Assembly (NCBI RefSeq): GCF_006542275.1
Contig: NZ_CP041217.1
Span: 4,094,501-4,158,500 of the forward strand
Length of the DNA: 64,000 bases
Reading direction: 5' to 3'
From: Saccharibacillus brassicae
GTDB taxonomy: Bacteria; Bacillota; Bacilli; Paenibacillales; Paenibacillaceae
Both the position numbers and the translations under genes were made by a program. Shown in pieces: positions 44,835-54,154 of the stretch. The notes beneath the pieces were generated by a model, which saw only the letters and a program-made list of their open reading frames with translations, searched no databases and had not been told where the DNA came from. The stretch's first letter is position 1; the number at the start of each line of letters is the position of its first letter.

Positions 44835-46304
44835 ATGGAATATACAGAGATCGTTACGCAACAAGGCACGCTTCGAGGCGCGGTCGTGAACGGGGCCCGT
44901 GTATGGAAAGGCATTCCGTACGCCCGGCCGCCGGTAGGCGACCTGCGCTTCCGCGCTCCGCAGCCTGCGGAGGCCTGGGAAGGCGTGCGCGACGCATTGG
45001 CATTCGGTCCGATATGCCCGCAGCCCGCTCCGCCGGAAACGTCGTTGTTCGGTTCGAACGCCGTCGAGATGTCGGAAGACTGCCTGCACCTGAACGTATG
45101 GGCCCCGGAGCCTGCCGGCTCGGCACTTCCGGTCATGGTCTGGATTCACGGAGGCGCTTTCGTGTCCGGCGCTTCGAGCCTTCCGCTCTATGACGGCACG
45201 CAGCTTGCCCTGCGGGGAGACTGCGTCGTCGTCTCCTTGAACTACCGATTGGGAGCGCTCGGCTTCCTGCACGTCTCCCCGCTCGGCGAAGGATTCGATT
45301 CCAATACGGGACTGCTCGATCAGGTGTGCGCGCTGGAATGGGTGCGCGCCAACATCGCGGCCTTCGGCGGAGATCCGGACGCCGTGACGCTGTTCGGCGA
45401 GTCGGCCGGCGCGATGAGCATCGCCGCGCTGCTGGCGATGCCCGCCGCCCGCGGCCTGTTCCACCGGGCCGTACTGCAAAGCGGAGCCGCCCAATCGATG
45501 CCGGCCGCCCAGGCCGAAAGCATCTCGGCCGGCTTCCTGCGCCGGCTCGGCGTGGACGGCGGCAATCTGGAGCGCCTCAAGACGCTCGGCGCCGAAGAGC
45601 TGCTTGCGGCCGCCGCCCAAATGGGCAGCGAAGCCGAAAGCGCGGGCGTCACGCTGCCGTTCCAGCCGGCGGTCGAACCGGGCACGCTTCCGGTTGAGCC
45701 CCTGCAGGCCGTAGCCGAAGGGTCCGCGGCGGGCATTCCGCTGATCGTCGGGACGAATCGCGACGAAGGCGTATTCTTTTTCCATGACGAATCGCAGGTG
45801 ATGGCGCCGGAAGCGCTGATCGATACGCTGCGCGCGATGACGGGCCAGGAAGACGTCACCGAATGGCTGAAAGAGTATCCGCCGACGCTTGCGGGACAGG
45901 CGGACATGATGACCGACCTGTACTTCTGGCGCTCCGCGCTGGCGTTCGCCGAGGCGCAGTCCCGGCATGCCCCGGTATGGATGTACCGGTTCGACTGGAC
46001 GCTGCCGGGCCATCCGTTCTTCGGAGCCGCGATGCATGCCGTCGAGATTCCGTTCGTATTCGGCAATCTGGTGCTGCTGCCCCGCATGGGCGTGCGCCTC
46101 GAACCGGTTATGCAGAACCTGTCGGACGCGATGCGCGAAGCGTGGCAGGGCTTTGCGAAGGCCGGCGATCCGTCGACCGGCGCGCTGCCGTGGGCGCCTT
46201 ACGCCGAAGACGGCCGGACCACGATGGTGTTCGGCATGACGGCCGTCCCGGAGAACGATCCGCAGCGGGAGAAGCGCGAGCGGATCTTCGGAGCGGCCCT
46301 GTAG
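44835..46304 (+). CDS. Carboxylesterase, PnbA/type-B family
   Basis: A 489-residue serine esterase of the para-nitrobenzyl esterase family. GIPYARPPVGDLRF near the start, the oxyanion loop MVWIHGGAFVSGA, nucleophile elbow TLFGESAGAMS (Ser near residue 190), the acid in IVGTNRDEGVFFF and the His in VEIPFVFGN-adjacent GHPFFGAAMHAVEIP are in the expected order. No signal peptide is visible, so it is cytosolic. ATG 44835 follows CAGGAGAGAC. The natural substrate is unknown. It has its own unit between two terminators. Confidence 0.92.
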   Translation: MEYTEIVTQQGTLRGAVVNGARVWKGIPYARPPVGDLRFRAPQPAEAWEGVRDALAFGPICPQPAPPETSLFGSNAVEMSEDCLHLNVWAPEPAGSALPVMVWIHGGAFVSGASSLPLYDGTQLALRGDCVVVSLNYRLGALGFLHVSPLGEGFDSNTGLLDQVCALEWVRANIAAFGGDPDAVTLFGESAGAMSIAALLAMPAARGLFHRAVLQSGAAQSMPAAQAESISAGFLRRLGVDGGNLERLKTLGAEELLAAAAQMGSEAESAGVTLPFQPAVEPGTLPVEPLQAVAEGSAAGIPLIVGTNRDEGVFFFHDESQVMAPEALIDTLRAMTGQEDVTEWLKEYPPTLAGQADMMTDLYFWRSALAFAEAQSRHAPVWMYRFDWTLPGHPFFGAAMHAVEIPFVFGNLVLLPRMGVRLEPVMQNLSDAMREAWQGFAKAGDPSTGALPWAPYAEDGRTTMVFGMTAVPENDPQREKRERIFGAAL

Positions 46305-46461
46305 CGTTCTTGGGAAAAAGAGAGCCGTGCGGCGCAAAAAGGTTTGGCGCCGCGCGAATACGGGAGCGGCAGTCCGGGTAAAGGAAGATGTAGGCGGAGG
46401 GCGCGATCAAGCGTTTCTTTTTTCGCGGCGGCTTCAATTTCCGGCTTTGTGTCGAATCCTA

Positions 46462-46490
46462 TGGAAATGAATATTTCAAAGTGATATACT
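46462..46490 (+). promoter_or_regulatory. Probable promoter of tkt
   Basis: TGGAAA (46462-46467), 17-base spacer, TATACT (46485-46490), 67 bases before the transketolase ATG. The -35 box is imperfect. The rest of 46305-46556 shows no gene. Confidence 0.6.
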
Positions 46491-46556
46491 GGACAACAGG
46501 AGTCTTCACAATCCGTCTCCGGTTCTGCCGGAAACGACCGAGGAGGATATTAGAAC

Positions 46557-48575
46557 ATGGCTAACAATATTAAAATCGACGATTTGTCGATTGCTACGGT
46601 ACGGACCCTTTCGATCGACGCGATCGAGAAAGCGAACTCCGGTCACCCGGGCATGCCGATGGGATCGGCGCCGATGGGTTACCAGCTTTTCGCCAAGACA
46701 ATGAATCACAACCCGTCCAACCCGAACTGGGTGAACCGGGACCGTTTCGTGCTGTCCGCGGGACACGGTTCGATGCTGCTCTACAGCCTGCTGCACCTGT
46801 CGGGTTACGATCTGCCGATGGAAGAGATCAAACAGTTCCGCCAATGGGGAAGCAAGACGCCGGGCCACCCGGAATACGGCCATACCGCGGGCGTCGACGC
46901 AACGACCGGTCCTCTGGGCCAGGGCGTGGCGATGGCGGTCGGCATGGCAATCGCCGAAGCGCACACCGCTTCCGTCTACAACCAGGCCGATTTCAAGATC
47001 ATCGACCACTATACGTACGCGATCTGCGGCGACGGCGACCTGATGGAAGGCGTCTCGCATGAAGCGGCTTCGATGGCCGGCCATATGCAGCTCGGCAAAC
47101 TGATCATGCTGTACGATTCCAACGACATCACGCTGGACGGCGAAGCTTCCCTGTCGCTGACGGACAGCGTCATGAAGAGATTCGAAGGTTACGGCTGGCA
47201 GGTTCTGCGCGTCGAAGACGGCAACGACGTCGACGCTCTCGCCAAAGCGATCGAGCAGGGCAAAATGGATACGGGACGTCCGACGCTGATCGAAGTCAAA
47301 ACGATCATCGGTTACGGCAGCCCGAACAAGCAGGGCAAAGGCGGCCACGCCGGTCCTCACGGATCGCCGCTCGGCTCCGACGAGACCAAGCTGACGAAGG
47401 AATTCTACAACTGGGTCTACGAAGAAAACTTCTACGTGCCGGACGAAGTTCGCGAACATTTCGCCAAAGTCAAAGAAAAAGGCGAATTGGCGAACAAAAT
47501 CTGGGACGACCAGTTCGAGCAGTTCCAGAACCAGAACCCGGAACTGGCCGCTCAATTCCTGATGGCGTTCAATGCCGACCTTCCGATCGGCTGGGACGAA
47601 GAACTGCCTAAGTACGCGGCAGGCGACAAAGAAATGTCGACCCGCGTTGCTTCCGGCAAAGCGCTGAACGGCGTCGTGCACCGCATTCCGCAGCTGTTCG
47701 GCGGATCGGCCGACCTGGAAAGCTCCACGATGACCCACCTGAACGACATCACCGTGTTCACGCCGCAGGAACGCGCGGGACGCAACATCTACTACGGCGT
47801 GCGCGAATTCGGCATGGCCGGAGCGATGAACGGTATCGCCCTGCACGGCGGCATCAAAGTGTTCGGCGGCACGTTCTTCGTGTTCACCGACTACCTGCGT
47901 CCGGCGATCCGCCTGGCTTCCCTGATGGGACTGCCGGTCACTTACGTGCTCACGCACGACAGTATCGCCGTAGGCGAAGACGGCCCGACGCACGAACCGA
48001 TCGAGCAGCTCGCTTCCGTACGCATCATTCCGGGTCTGACGGTGATCCGTCCTGCCGACGGCAACGAGACTTCGGCGGCATGGGCTTACTCGCTGCAAAA
48101 CAAGAAAAACCCGGTAGCGCTCGTTCTGACCCGTCAAAACCTGCCGATTCTGGAAGGTTCGGTCGAATGCGCATGGGAAGGCGTGGCGCGCGGCGCTTAC
48201 GTCGTGTCCGACGCGAAGGACGGCAAGCCTGCCGCCCAGATTCTCGCGACCGGTTCCGAAGTGCAGCTGGCTGTCAAAGCGCAAGCCAAGCTGGCCGAAG
48301 AAGGCATCCAGGTTCGCGTCGTCAGCATGCCGAGCTGGGATCTGTTCGAACAGCAGGACAAAGCTTACCGCGATTCCGTTATCCTGCCGGAAGTCAAAGC
48401 CCGTCTGGCCGTCGAAATGGCGAGCCCGTTCGGTTGGGAACGTTATGTCGGCGATGCCGGCGCGATTCTCGGCATCAACACGTTCGGCGCTTCGGCTCCG
48501 GGCGGCAAAGTGATGGAAGAGTACGGATTCACGCCGGAGAACGTCGTGTCCAAAGTCAAGGAACTGCTTAACTAA
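46557..48575 (+). CDS. tkt: Transketolase
   Basis: A 672-residue TPP-dependent enzyme of the pentose phosphate pathway moving two-carbon units between sugar phosphates. Landmarks are [20 protein letters not shown] at the N-terminus, the TPP/metal site [14 protein letters not shown] near residue 160, and the catalytic region [20 protein letters not shown] near residue 470. The C-terminal domain contains [20 protein letters not shown]. Length is normal. Start has CGAGGAGGATATTAGAAC upstream. Synonymous codon choice suggests high expression. The pgi gene follows after a structured 200-base gap. Confidence 0.97.
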   Translation: MANNIKIDDLSIATVRTLSIDAIEKANSGHPGMPMGSAPMGYQLFAKTMNHNPSNPNWVNRDRFVLSAGHGSMLLYSLLHLSGYDLPMEEIKQFRQWGSKTPGHPEYGHTAGVDATTGPLGQGVAMAVGMAIAEAHTASVYNQADFKIIDHYTYAICGDGDLMEGVSHEAASMAGHMQLGKLIMLYDSNDITLDGEASLSLTDSVMKRFEGYGWQVLRVEDGNDVDALAKAIEQGKMDTGRPTLIEVKTIIGYGSPNKQGKGGHAGPHGSPLGSDETKLTKEFYNWVYEENFYVPDEVREHFAKVKEKGELANKIWDDQFEQFQNQNPELAAQFLMAFNADLPIGWDEELPKYAAGDKEMSTRVASGKALNGVVHRIPQLFGGSADLESSTMTHLNDITVFTPQERAGRNIYYGVREFGMAGAMNGIALHGGIKVFGGTFFVFTDYLRPAIRLASLMGLPVTYVLTHDSIAVGEDGPTHEPIEQLASVRIIPGLTVIRPADGNETSAAWAYSLQNKKNPVALVLTRQNLPILEGSVECAWEGVARGAYVVSDAKDGKPAAQILATGSEVQLAVKAQAKLAEEGIQVRVVSMPSWDLFEQQDKAYRDSVILPEVKARLAVEMASPFGWERYVGDAGAILGINTFGASAPGGKVMEEYGFTPENVVSKVKELLN

Positions 48576-48598
48576 TACAGAACGCATCTCCCGATCCG

Positions 48599-48716
48599 CC
48601 TGACGCTTTGTTGAAGCGGCAGGCACCCGGAGTGCGAAGTTTATCGCCCCTGCGGCGTCCGTGCGAAAGAGCGCATCCGGTGATGGACTCCGGCCGGATG
48701 ACGACAGGGGCTTTTT
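48599..48716 (+). terminator. Terminator region between tkt and pgi, structured
   Basis: First hairpin GCCTGACGCTT / AAGCGGCAGGC at 48599-48625. Second, GCCCCTG (48644-48650) pairs with CAGGGGC (48706-48712) before TTTTTT, enclosing an inner CATCCGG / CCGGATG hairpin. The second is either a branched terminator or a regulatory leader that controls pgi; I found no match to a known riboswitch. Confidence 0.6.
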
Positions 48717-48781
48717 TATTCGATAATTTTTATTCGGCAAAACGGTTTGAAGCACGCAAATATTCGAGGAGGTTTTATACG

Positions 48782-50137
48782 ATGGCCAAAAACGTTCATT
48801 TCGATTACAGCAAAGCACTGGGTTTCTTCGGACAGCATGAAATCGACTACTTCGCGGAACCGATCAAGCTCGCCCACGAGCAGCTGCATAACAAAACGGG
48901 CGTAGGTTCGGATTACCTCGGCTGGATCGACCTGCCGAAAGCGTACGACAAGGAAGAATTCGCCCGGATCAAAAAAGCGGCGGAGAAAATCCAGAGCGAT
49001 TCCGAAGTGCTGATCGTAATCGGCATCGGCGGTTCGTACCTCGGCGCGCGCGCCGCGATCGAAATGCTGACGAACTCTTTCTACAACGTACAGGACAAAT
49101 CCCAGCGCAAGACGCCTCAGGTGTTCTTCGCCGGCAACAGCATCAGCTCGACGTACCTGTCGCATCTGCTGCAATTGGTCGAAGGCAAAGACTTCTCCGT
49201 TAACGTCATCTCCAAATCCGGCACGACGACGGAACCGGCGATCGCTTTCCGTATTTTCCGTGCGGCGCTTGAGAAAAAATACGGCAAAGAAGAAGCCCGC
49301 AAACGCATCTACGCGACGACGGATACCGCGCGCGGCGCGCTCAAGAAGCTGTCGACCGAAGAAGGCTACGAATCGTTCGTTATTCCGGACGACGTGGGCG
49401 GACGCTACTCCGTGCTGACAGCTGTCGGCCTGCTGCCGATCGCGGCTGCCGGCGTGGACATCGACGCCATGATGCAGGGCGCGGCAGACGCGTCGGACGA
49501 GTTCTCGAACCCGAACGTGGCCGAGAACGAAGCGTACCAGTACGCGGCTGTCCGCAACGCGCTGTACCGTAAAGGCAAAGGCACGGAAATCCTCGTGAAC
49601 TACGAGCCTTCGCTGCACTTCGTGTCGGAATGGTGGAAGCAGCTGTTCGGCGAAAGCGAAGGCAAAGACTTCAAGGGGATCTACCCGTCTTCCGTCGATT
49701 TCTCGACCGACCTGCACTCGATGGGCCAATTCATTCAAGAAGGCAGCCGCAACATCTTCGAGACGGTCATTCAGGTAGAGAACGTGTCCGAGCAGATCAC
49801 GATCGAAGAAGATGCGGACGATCTGGACGGCCTGAACTTCCTCGCAGGCCAAACGATGGACTTCGTCAACAAAAAAGCGTTCCAGGGCACGATGCTTGCG
49901 CATACGGACGGACAAGTGCCGAACCTGATCGTCAACATCAAAGATTTCAGCCCGTATACGTTCGGCTACCTCGTCTACTTCTTCGAGAAAGCGTGCGGCA
50001 TCAGCGGCTACCTGCTGGGCGTGAACCCGTTCGATCAGCCGGGCGTCGAAGCGTACAAGAAAAACATGTTCGCGCTGCTCGGCAAACCGGGCTTCGAAAA
50101 AGAAAAAGCGGAATTGGAATCGCGCCTGTCCGAATAA
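48782..50137 (+). CDS. pgi: Glucose-6-phosphate isomerase
   Basis: A 451-residue phosphoglucose isomerase of the Gram-positive type, interconverting glucose 6-phosphate and fructose 6-phosphate. Motifs are [35 protein letters not shown], the active-site region [20 protein letters not shown] and the C-terminal signature [22 protein letters not shown] 48782 has CGAGGAGG upstream. The frame is open further upstream, but that part is the intergenic hairpin region. It links the glucose released by the oligoglucan enzymes to glycolysis. Confidence 0.97.
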   Translation: MAKNVHFDYSKALGFFGQHEIDYFAEPIKLAHEQLHNKTGVGSDYLGWIDLPKAYDKEEFARIKKAAEKIQSDSEVLIVIGIGGSYLGARAAIEMLTNSFYNVQDKSQRKTPQVFFAGNSISSTYLSHLLQLVEGKDFSVNVISKSGTTTEPAIAFRIFRAALEKKYGKEEARKRIYATTDTARGALKKLSTEEGYESFVIPDDVGGRYSVLTAVGLLPIAAAGVDIDAMMQGAADASDEFSNPNVAENEAYQYAAVRNALYRKGKGTEILVNYEPSLHFVSEWWKQLFGESEGKDFKGIYPSSVDFSTDLHSMGQFIQEGSRNIFETVIQVENVSEQITIEEDADDLDGLNFLAGQTMDFVNKKAFQGTMLAHTDGQVPNLIVNIKDFSPYTFGYLVYFFEKACGISGYLLGVNPFDQPGVEAYKKNMFALLGKPGFEKEKAELESRLSE

Positions 50138-50246
50138 TTATGCGGAATAATTCTGACATCAATCTTTACGGCAACGTGAATTCCTGTTTTAATAAGAGAA
50201 TAACCACCGGTTAATTCGCTTCGGCGGTTCACCGGAACCCACAGAG

Positions 50247-50308
50247 GAAAGCAGTTCACCCGCGTGCATCGCGTTTATGGCGTATGCAGAAGATGGGGAA
50301 CTGCTTTC
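50247..50308 (+). promoter_or_regulatory. Structured leader before yigZ
   Basis: GAAAGCAGTTC (50247-50257) pairs perfectly with GAACTGCTTTC (50298-50308), enclosing an inner TGCAT...ATGCA hairpin. No T-run follows, and the yigZ ribosome site starts about 10 bases later. It may be a 5'-UTR control element or a protective structure; I do not recognise a known family. Confidence 0.5.
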
Positions 50309-50334
50309 TACTATAAGGAAGGTTCGAATCATCC

Positions 50335-50967
50335 ATGTTGGAACGTTACAAGACGGTCAGACAAGAAGGGCAGCAAGAAATCGTGATTCGCAAGTCGCGT
50401 TTTATCGGTCATATTCGTCCTGTCGAGAATGAAGAAGAAGCGAACGCTTTTATTAACGAAATCAAAAAGCTTCATCGCGGCGCTACCCACAACTGCTCGG
50501 CTTATCTGCTCGGCGAGCGCGATGAAATTCAAAAGCAGTCCGACGACGGAGAACCGAGCGGAACGGCGGGCAAGCCTATTTTGGAAGTGCTCAAAAACCG
50601 GGGACTGAAAAACGTGGCGGTCGTCGTCACCCGTTACTTCGGCGGCATCATGCTCGGCGCCGGAGGTTTGATCCGGGCTTATGCGGACGGTGCCGTGGCG
50701 GCGGTCGAAGCCGGCGACGAGATTACGCGCGTGCTGCATACGCAGGTATTCGTCACGCTGGACTATACGTGGCACGGCAAAGTCGAGAACGAACTGCGAA
50801 GCCGCGAAGTGCGGACAGGCGAGACGCAGTTCACGGATAAAGTGACCGTTCTTTGCTTGCCGCCTGCGGGCGAAGCCGAGCCGTTCGTCTCCTGGATGAC
50901 GGATCTGACGCAGGGTCAGGCCGACATCGCGAAAGGGGACTCCGTTTACTACATCGAAGGGGAATAA
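50335..50967 (+). CDS. YigZ/IMPACT-family protein
   Basis: A 210-residue protein of the YigZ (YvyE, IMPACT N-terminal) family. The conserved KSRFIGHIRPVENEEEANAF, ATHNCSAYLLG, DDGEPSGTAGKPILEVL and VVVTRYFGGIMLGAGGLIRAY blocks are complete, followed by the smaller ferredoxin-like DUF1949 domain (from about residue 140). The biochemical role is uncertain; proteins of this family interact with translation machinery in eukaryotes. ATG 50335 follows AAGGAAGG. The TetR gene begins 5 bases after its stop. Confidence 0.92.
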   Translation: MLERYKTVRQEGQQEIVIRKSRFIGHIRPVENEEEANAFINEIKKLHRGATHNCSAYLLGERDEIQKQSDDGEPSGTAGKPILEVLKNRGLKNVAVVVTRYFGGIMLGAGGLIRAYADGAVAAVEAGDEITRVLHTQVFVTLDYTWHGKVENELRSREVRTGETQFTDKVTVLCLPPAGEAEPFVSWMTDLTQGQADIAKGDSVYYIEGE

Positions 50968-50972
50968 CGACT

Positions 50973-51575
50973 ATGGCGAGAAGAGCAGTAGAGCAGGAGT
51001 TGTCGCGGGAGCGAATCCTTGAGGCGGCCAGACATTTGTTCATCACCAAAGGATACCGGGCCATTTCCATGCGCAGTATCGGACAGCATCTGGGCTACAG
51101 CCACGGTTCGCTTTACTATCATTTCAAAGAAAAAGCGGAACTGTTTTACGCCATCGTGATCGAAGATTTCGGGTATTTGTCGAGCTGCCTGAACGGCGTG
51201 ATGAGCGGTCCGGAGATCGACGAATTCACGCGCACCGAGCTTTTGCTGCTGGAATTTATCCGTTTCGGCCTGGAGCATCCGCATCAGTACGAGATCATGT
51301 TCATGACGCGCGACGAAGAACTGCTGGCTTACTGCCGCAGCGAACAGAGCCGGTGCCTGGACTTGTTCGCTTCCATCGTACGCGGACACTTGAGCGAAGG
51401 GCTGCATACGGAAGACTCGCTCAAGAGCATTCCGCTCAGCCTGTTCCTGTCCGCGCACGGATTCGTCTCGTACTACATTCAGGAAAAAGCGACCTTCGAA
51501 GAAATTCGGCCGGCAGCCGTTAATCATGTGCGCAATTTGTGCGCCCACCTGCATCTGCCTGCTTCAAGGCTGTGA
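50973..51575 (+). CDS. TetR/AcrR-family transcriptional regulator
   Basis: A 200-residue regulator. HTH region RERILEAARHLFITKGYRAI and MRSIGQHLGYSHGSLYYHFK lies at residues 12-55. A C-terminal ligand domain rich in hydrophobic and His/Phe residues (EFIRFGLEHPHQYEIMFMTR) follows and resembles TetR_C_33-type domains. It is probably cotranscribed with yigZ (5-base gap). Targets and ligands are unknown. A shared terminator separates it from the convergent Rpn gene. Confidence 0.9.
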   Translation: MARRAVEQELSRERILEAARHLFITKGYRAISMRSIGQHLGYSHGSLYYHFKEKAELFYAIVIEDFGYLSSCLNGVMSGPEIDEFTRTELLLLEFIRFGLEHPHQYEIMFMTRDEELLAYCRSEQSRCLDLFASIVRGHLSEGLHTEDSLKSIPLSLFLSAHGFVSYYIQEKATFEEIRPAAVNHVRNLCAHLHLPASRL

Positions 51576-51610
51576 ACGATTAACAAAAGAACGCTTCGCT
51601 GCGTCGTTGC

Positions 51611-51655
51611 GAAAAAGAAAGAGCCTTTATCCCTTGGATAAAGGCTCTTTTTGTT
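51611..51655. terminator. Bidirectional intrinsic terminator
   Basis: AAAGAGCCTTTATCC / GGATAAAGGCTCTTT perfect 15-bp stem with loop CTT, T-run on both strands. It serves tetR (plus) and the Rpn gene (minus). Confidence 0.93.
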
Positions 51656-51685
51656 TGCCAAATCGCAGTAGTAGGCGCCGTATCG

Positions 51686-52621
51686 TTAGGGCTCGCTTCG
51701 CAGGCGCTCGACCTGTTCGAGCGTCAGGCCTGTCGCTTCGGCCGCTTCCTCCGGCTGCAGTCCCATCTTGAGCAGCCGCCGGGCCGTGTCTTCGATGCCT
51801 TTTTGCACGCCCTGCTCGATACCTTGCTCGATGCCTTTTTGCACGCCCTGCTCGATGCCCTGCTCGATGCCTTTTGCCATTCCCGCCTTGAATCCGTAGA
51901 TCTCCGCATTTTTGGCCGCATCCATCATGGATGCCTGATCGCGCAGAAACTTCTGGCGGTCTTCGTACTCCATTCTCAACTTCTTATCCTGACTCAGAAA
52001 CTCCAGAGCCGTCATCGCTTTTTTCAGTTTCGGTTCGTTCATGGTCAGCACCTCCCATTGATTCGGATCGACGCCCTTGAGAAACAACAGCCAGTTCGCC
52101 AGTCCGCCTTCTTTTATATCGACCGTATGCGCTTCAAGCTTGGGCAGTTCAAGAAAATGCACTTCGATATCGTCGGTCAAAGGAATGCCGGTTCGATCTT
52201 CGCGAAGATGGAACACGCTGTGATACAGGGCGTTCGGCAGCAAAGCGAAGTTGACGATATTGATCGTCACGCAGCGCTTGAGCGATGCGTAGGATTGCCC
52301 TTCCACAAGTTGGCCGCCGTACTGTTTGCTCCAGTAGAAAAGCGTTCTTTTCTCCATGTCGTACCGGTTGAACAGCTGCATCTCCACGTTGATGAGTTCG
52401 CCTTCGGTCGTGCGCGCACGGATGTCCAGAATCGATTGTTTGTCGCTGGGCGAATCTTTGTCGGTATACGGATTGAGCAGCAGGATTTCGCGCAGCGGAG
52501 GCTGTCCGGATTCGGTAAACGTTCGATTGAGAAAAGCAAGCAGCACATCCCGGTTCTCTTCGCTTCCGAAAATACGTTTGAACAAAAAATCGTTGCGCGG
52601 ATCGAGCAGTTCCAAAGGCAT
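51686..52621 (-). CDS. Rpn-family recombination-promoting nuclease / PDDEXK transposase-like protein
   Basis: A 311-residue protein. The N-terminal opening LLDPRNDFLFKRIFGSEENR and LLAFLNRTF are typical of the PD-(D/E)XK nuclease family transposase (Rpn) group. The catalytic motif is seen as SILDIRARTTEGELINVEMQ (D, then E-x-Q). Residues about 245-285 contain two units of KGIEQGIEQGVQ, a 12-residue (36-bp) tandem repeat, plus a partial third. The C-terminus EEAAEATGLTLEQVERLRSE matches the tails of the decayed copies near 9.3 and 11.9 kb. Such genes spread within genomes by unclear means. A plausible GGAGCTG site precedes the ATG. Confidence 0.9.
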   Translation of the reverse strand: MPLELLDPRNDFLFKRIFGSEENRDVLLAFLNRTFTESGQPPLREILLLNPYTDKDSPSDKQSILDIRARTTEGELINVEMQLFNRYDMEKRTLFYWSKQYGGQLVEGQSYASLKRCVTINIVNFALLPNALYHSVFHLREDRTGIPLTDDIEVHFLELPKLEAHTVDIKEGGLANWLLFLKGVDPNQWEVLTMNEPKLKKAMTALEFLSQDKKLRMEYEDRQKFLRDQASMMDAAKNAEIYGFKAGMAKGIEQGIEQGVQKGIEQGIEQGVQKGIEDTARRLLKMGLQPEEAAEATGLTLEQVERLRSEP

Positions 52622-52682
52622 CAGCTCCGTTTTCTTTTTATTATAAAAGAAAGGGCGGGGCAGGGATATGGAGAGTTTGAGG

Positions 52683-53084
52683 CTAACCTTCCATAATTTT
52701 CACTTTGAACGTTCGCGAGCGGGGACCGTCGAATTCGCAGAAATAGATGCCCTGCCACGTGCCGAGCAGCAGCCTGCCTTTTTCCACGATGATCGTCTGC
52801 GACGAACCGCACGTAATCGCTTTGAGATGCGCGGCGGTATTGCCTTCGGCGTGGCGGTATTTGGGATGTTCCCACGGATACACTTCGTCGAGGATCATCA
52901 GGATGTCGCGCTTCACGTCGGGATCGGCGTTTTCGTTAATAGCGATGCCGGCGGTCGTGTGCGGGCAGTAGACCATGGCGATCCCGTTCGTCACGCCGCT
53001 TTGGCGCACCAGTTCTTTGACCCGCGGCGTAATATCGACGATCTCGTCCCGGCGGGACGTGGACAGTTCAAATGTATGCAGCAT
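52683..53084 (-). CDS. YjbQ-family (UPF0047) protein
   Basis: A 133-residue protein of the YjbQ family, annotated elsewhere as secondary thiamine-phosphate synthase. The metal-binding-like blocks are [40 protein letters not shown], and [19 protein letters not shown] chose ATG 53084, eight bases after AAGGAGG; ATG 53090 lies only two bases from that site. The physiological role is uncertain. It is divergent from the sulfate operon. Confidence 0.93.
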   Translation of the reverse strand: MLHTFELSTSRRDEIVDITPRVKELVRQSGVTNGIAMVYCPHTTAGIAINENADPDVKRDILMILDEVYPWEHPKYRHAEGNTAAHLKAITCGSSQTIIVEKGRLLLGTWQGIYFCEFDGPRSRTFKVKIMEG

Positions 53085-53201
53085 AAGCATAACCTCCTTG
53101 GATAAGCGGATTTGCGCCGACGCGCTTCGTCTACCCTTTATATACCCGGCAATCGTTTGCCTGTTTGCCCTGGCGTTTATTTCCTTTTGGTAAAAAGGTG
53201 A

Positions 53202-53268
53202 TTGACGCTGGTCGTTAACCCTGTTACATTATGCAGTAAGTTAAACCGAGTAGACTAATGGGAATAAT
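53202..53268 (+). promoter_or_regulatory. Promoter and possible operator of the sulfate transporter operon
   Basis: TTGACG (53202-53207), 17-base spacer, TACATT (53225-53230). Directly downstream, 53241-53266 reads TTAAACCGAGTAGACTAATG then GGAATAAT. This motif resembles sites before sulfur-assimilation genes of Firmicutes controlled by CymR-type repressors. The promoter is good; the regulator is a guess. Confidence 0.6.
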
Positions 53269-53335
53269 GCGATGAAGCTTTTCCGGCGTACGAGATCCTC
53301 AAGGCGCCGGCCGCTTCAAAATGGAGGAATATCCG

Positions 53336-54154
53336 GTGCAAACGTCATGGCTGCGTCACAAAGGCTGGACCTACGGTTTTCGCACGACGGTCCTGCTGTA
53401 TTTCGTCGTATTGATCGTGCTTCCGATCGCGGGCGTCTACGTCTATGCGTTCACCGACGGCTGGGCGCCGTTCTGGGAAAGCATCGCCGATCCAATCGCC
53501 TGGAAAGCGGTGCTGCTCACGCTGGGACTCGCGCTGATCGCGACGATCATCAACGTGCTGTTGGGCACGATGATCGCCTGGGTGCTCGTCCGCTACCGGT
53601 TCCACGGACGGGCGATCCTGAACAGTCTCGTGGACCTGCCGTTCGCGCTGCCGACCGCGGTCGGCGGACTGATGATCCTGCTGCTGCTCGGTCCGAACAG
53701 TTGGGTCGGCGGCATCGCGGAGAAGCTTGGCTTTACGATCGTATTTCACCAGCCGGCAATCGTAATCGCGATGGTGTTCGTGACGTTTCCGTTCGTGATC
53801 CGCGCGATTCAGCCGCTGCTCGAAGAGATGGACGCTTCGGCCGAAGAAGCTTCGTATACGCTCGGAGCGTCGCGCGCGGCGACCTTTTTCCGGGTCATCC
53901 TGCCGCAGATCGCGCCGGGCATCGTGGGAGGCGCCATGCTGGCCTTCTCGCGCGCCTTAGCCGAGTTCGGAGCCGTCGTGCTCGTTGCGGGCAATATTCC
54001 GGCCAAGACGCTCACCGCTTCCGTGTTCATCTACGGGGAAGTGGAGAGCGACAACAATCTCGGCGCGGCCGCCGTATCGGTGCTGCTGCTGACGCTGTCG
54101 CTGCTCATCCTTTGGTTCATTAACAGGGTGCAGCGTCGGGGAGGGAGAGCGTGA
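53336..54154 (+). CDS. cysT: Sulfate ABC transporter permease CysT
   Basis: A 272-residue permease with six helices. Features include VDLPFALPTAVGGLMILLLL, the EAA-type loop EEASYTLGASRAATFFRVIL and ALAEFGAVVLVAGNIPAKTL, all typical of CysT/CysU of sulfate/thiosulfate importers. GTG 53336 lies seven bases after GGAGGA; the ATG at 53321 overlaps that site. It is first of four genes cysT-cysW-cysA-sbp. Its stop overlaps or abuts the cysW start. Confidence 0.93.
   Translation: MQTSWLRHKGWTYGFRTTVLLYFVVLIVLPIAGVYVYAFTDGWAPFWESIADPIAWKAVLLTLGLALIATIINVLLGTMIAWVLVRYRFHGRAILNSLVDLPFALPTAVGGLMILLLLGPNSWVGGIAEKLGFTIVFHQPAIVIAMVFVTFPFVIRAIQPLLEEMDASAEEASYTLGASRAATFFRVILPQIAPGIVGGAMLAFSRALAEFGAVVLVAGNIPAKTLTASVFIYGEVESDNNLGAAAVSVLLLTLSLLILWFINRVQRRGGRA

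Noticed and set aside
48608-48781. Longer N-terminus for glucose-6-phosphate isomerase
   Set aside because: This stretch is the terminator/leader region, and ATG 48782 has a strong ribosome site and fits the family length.
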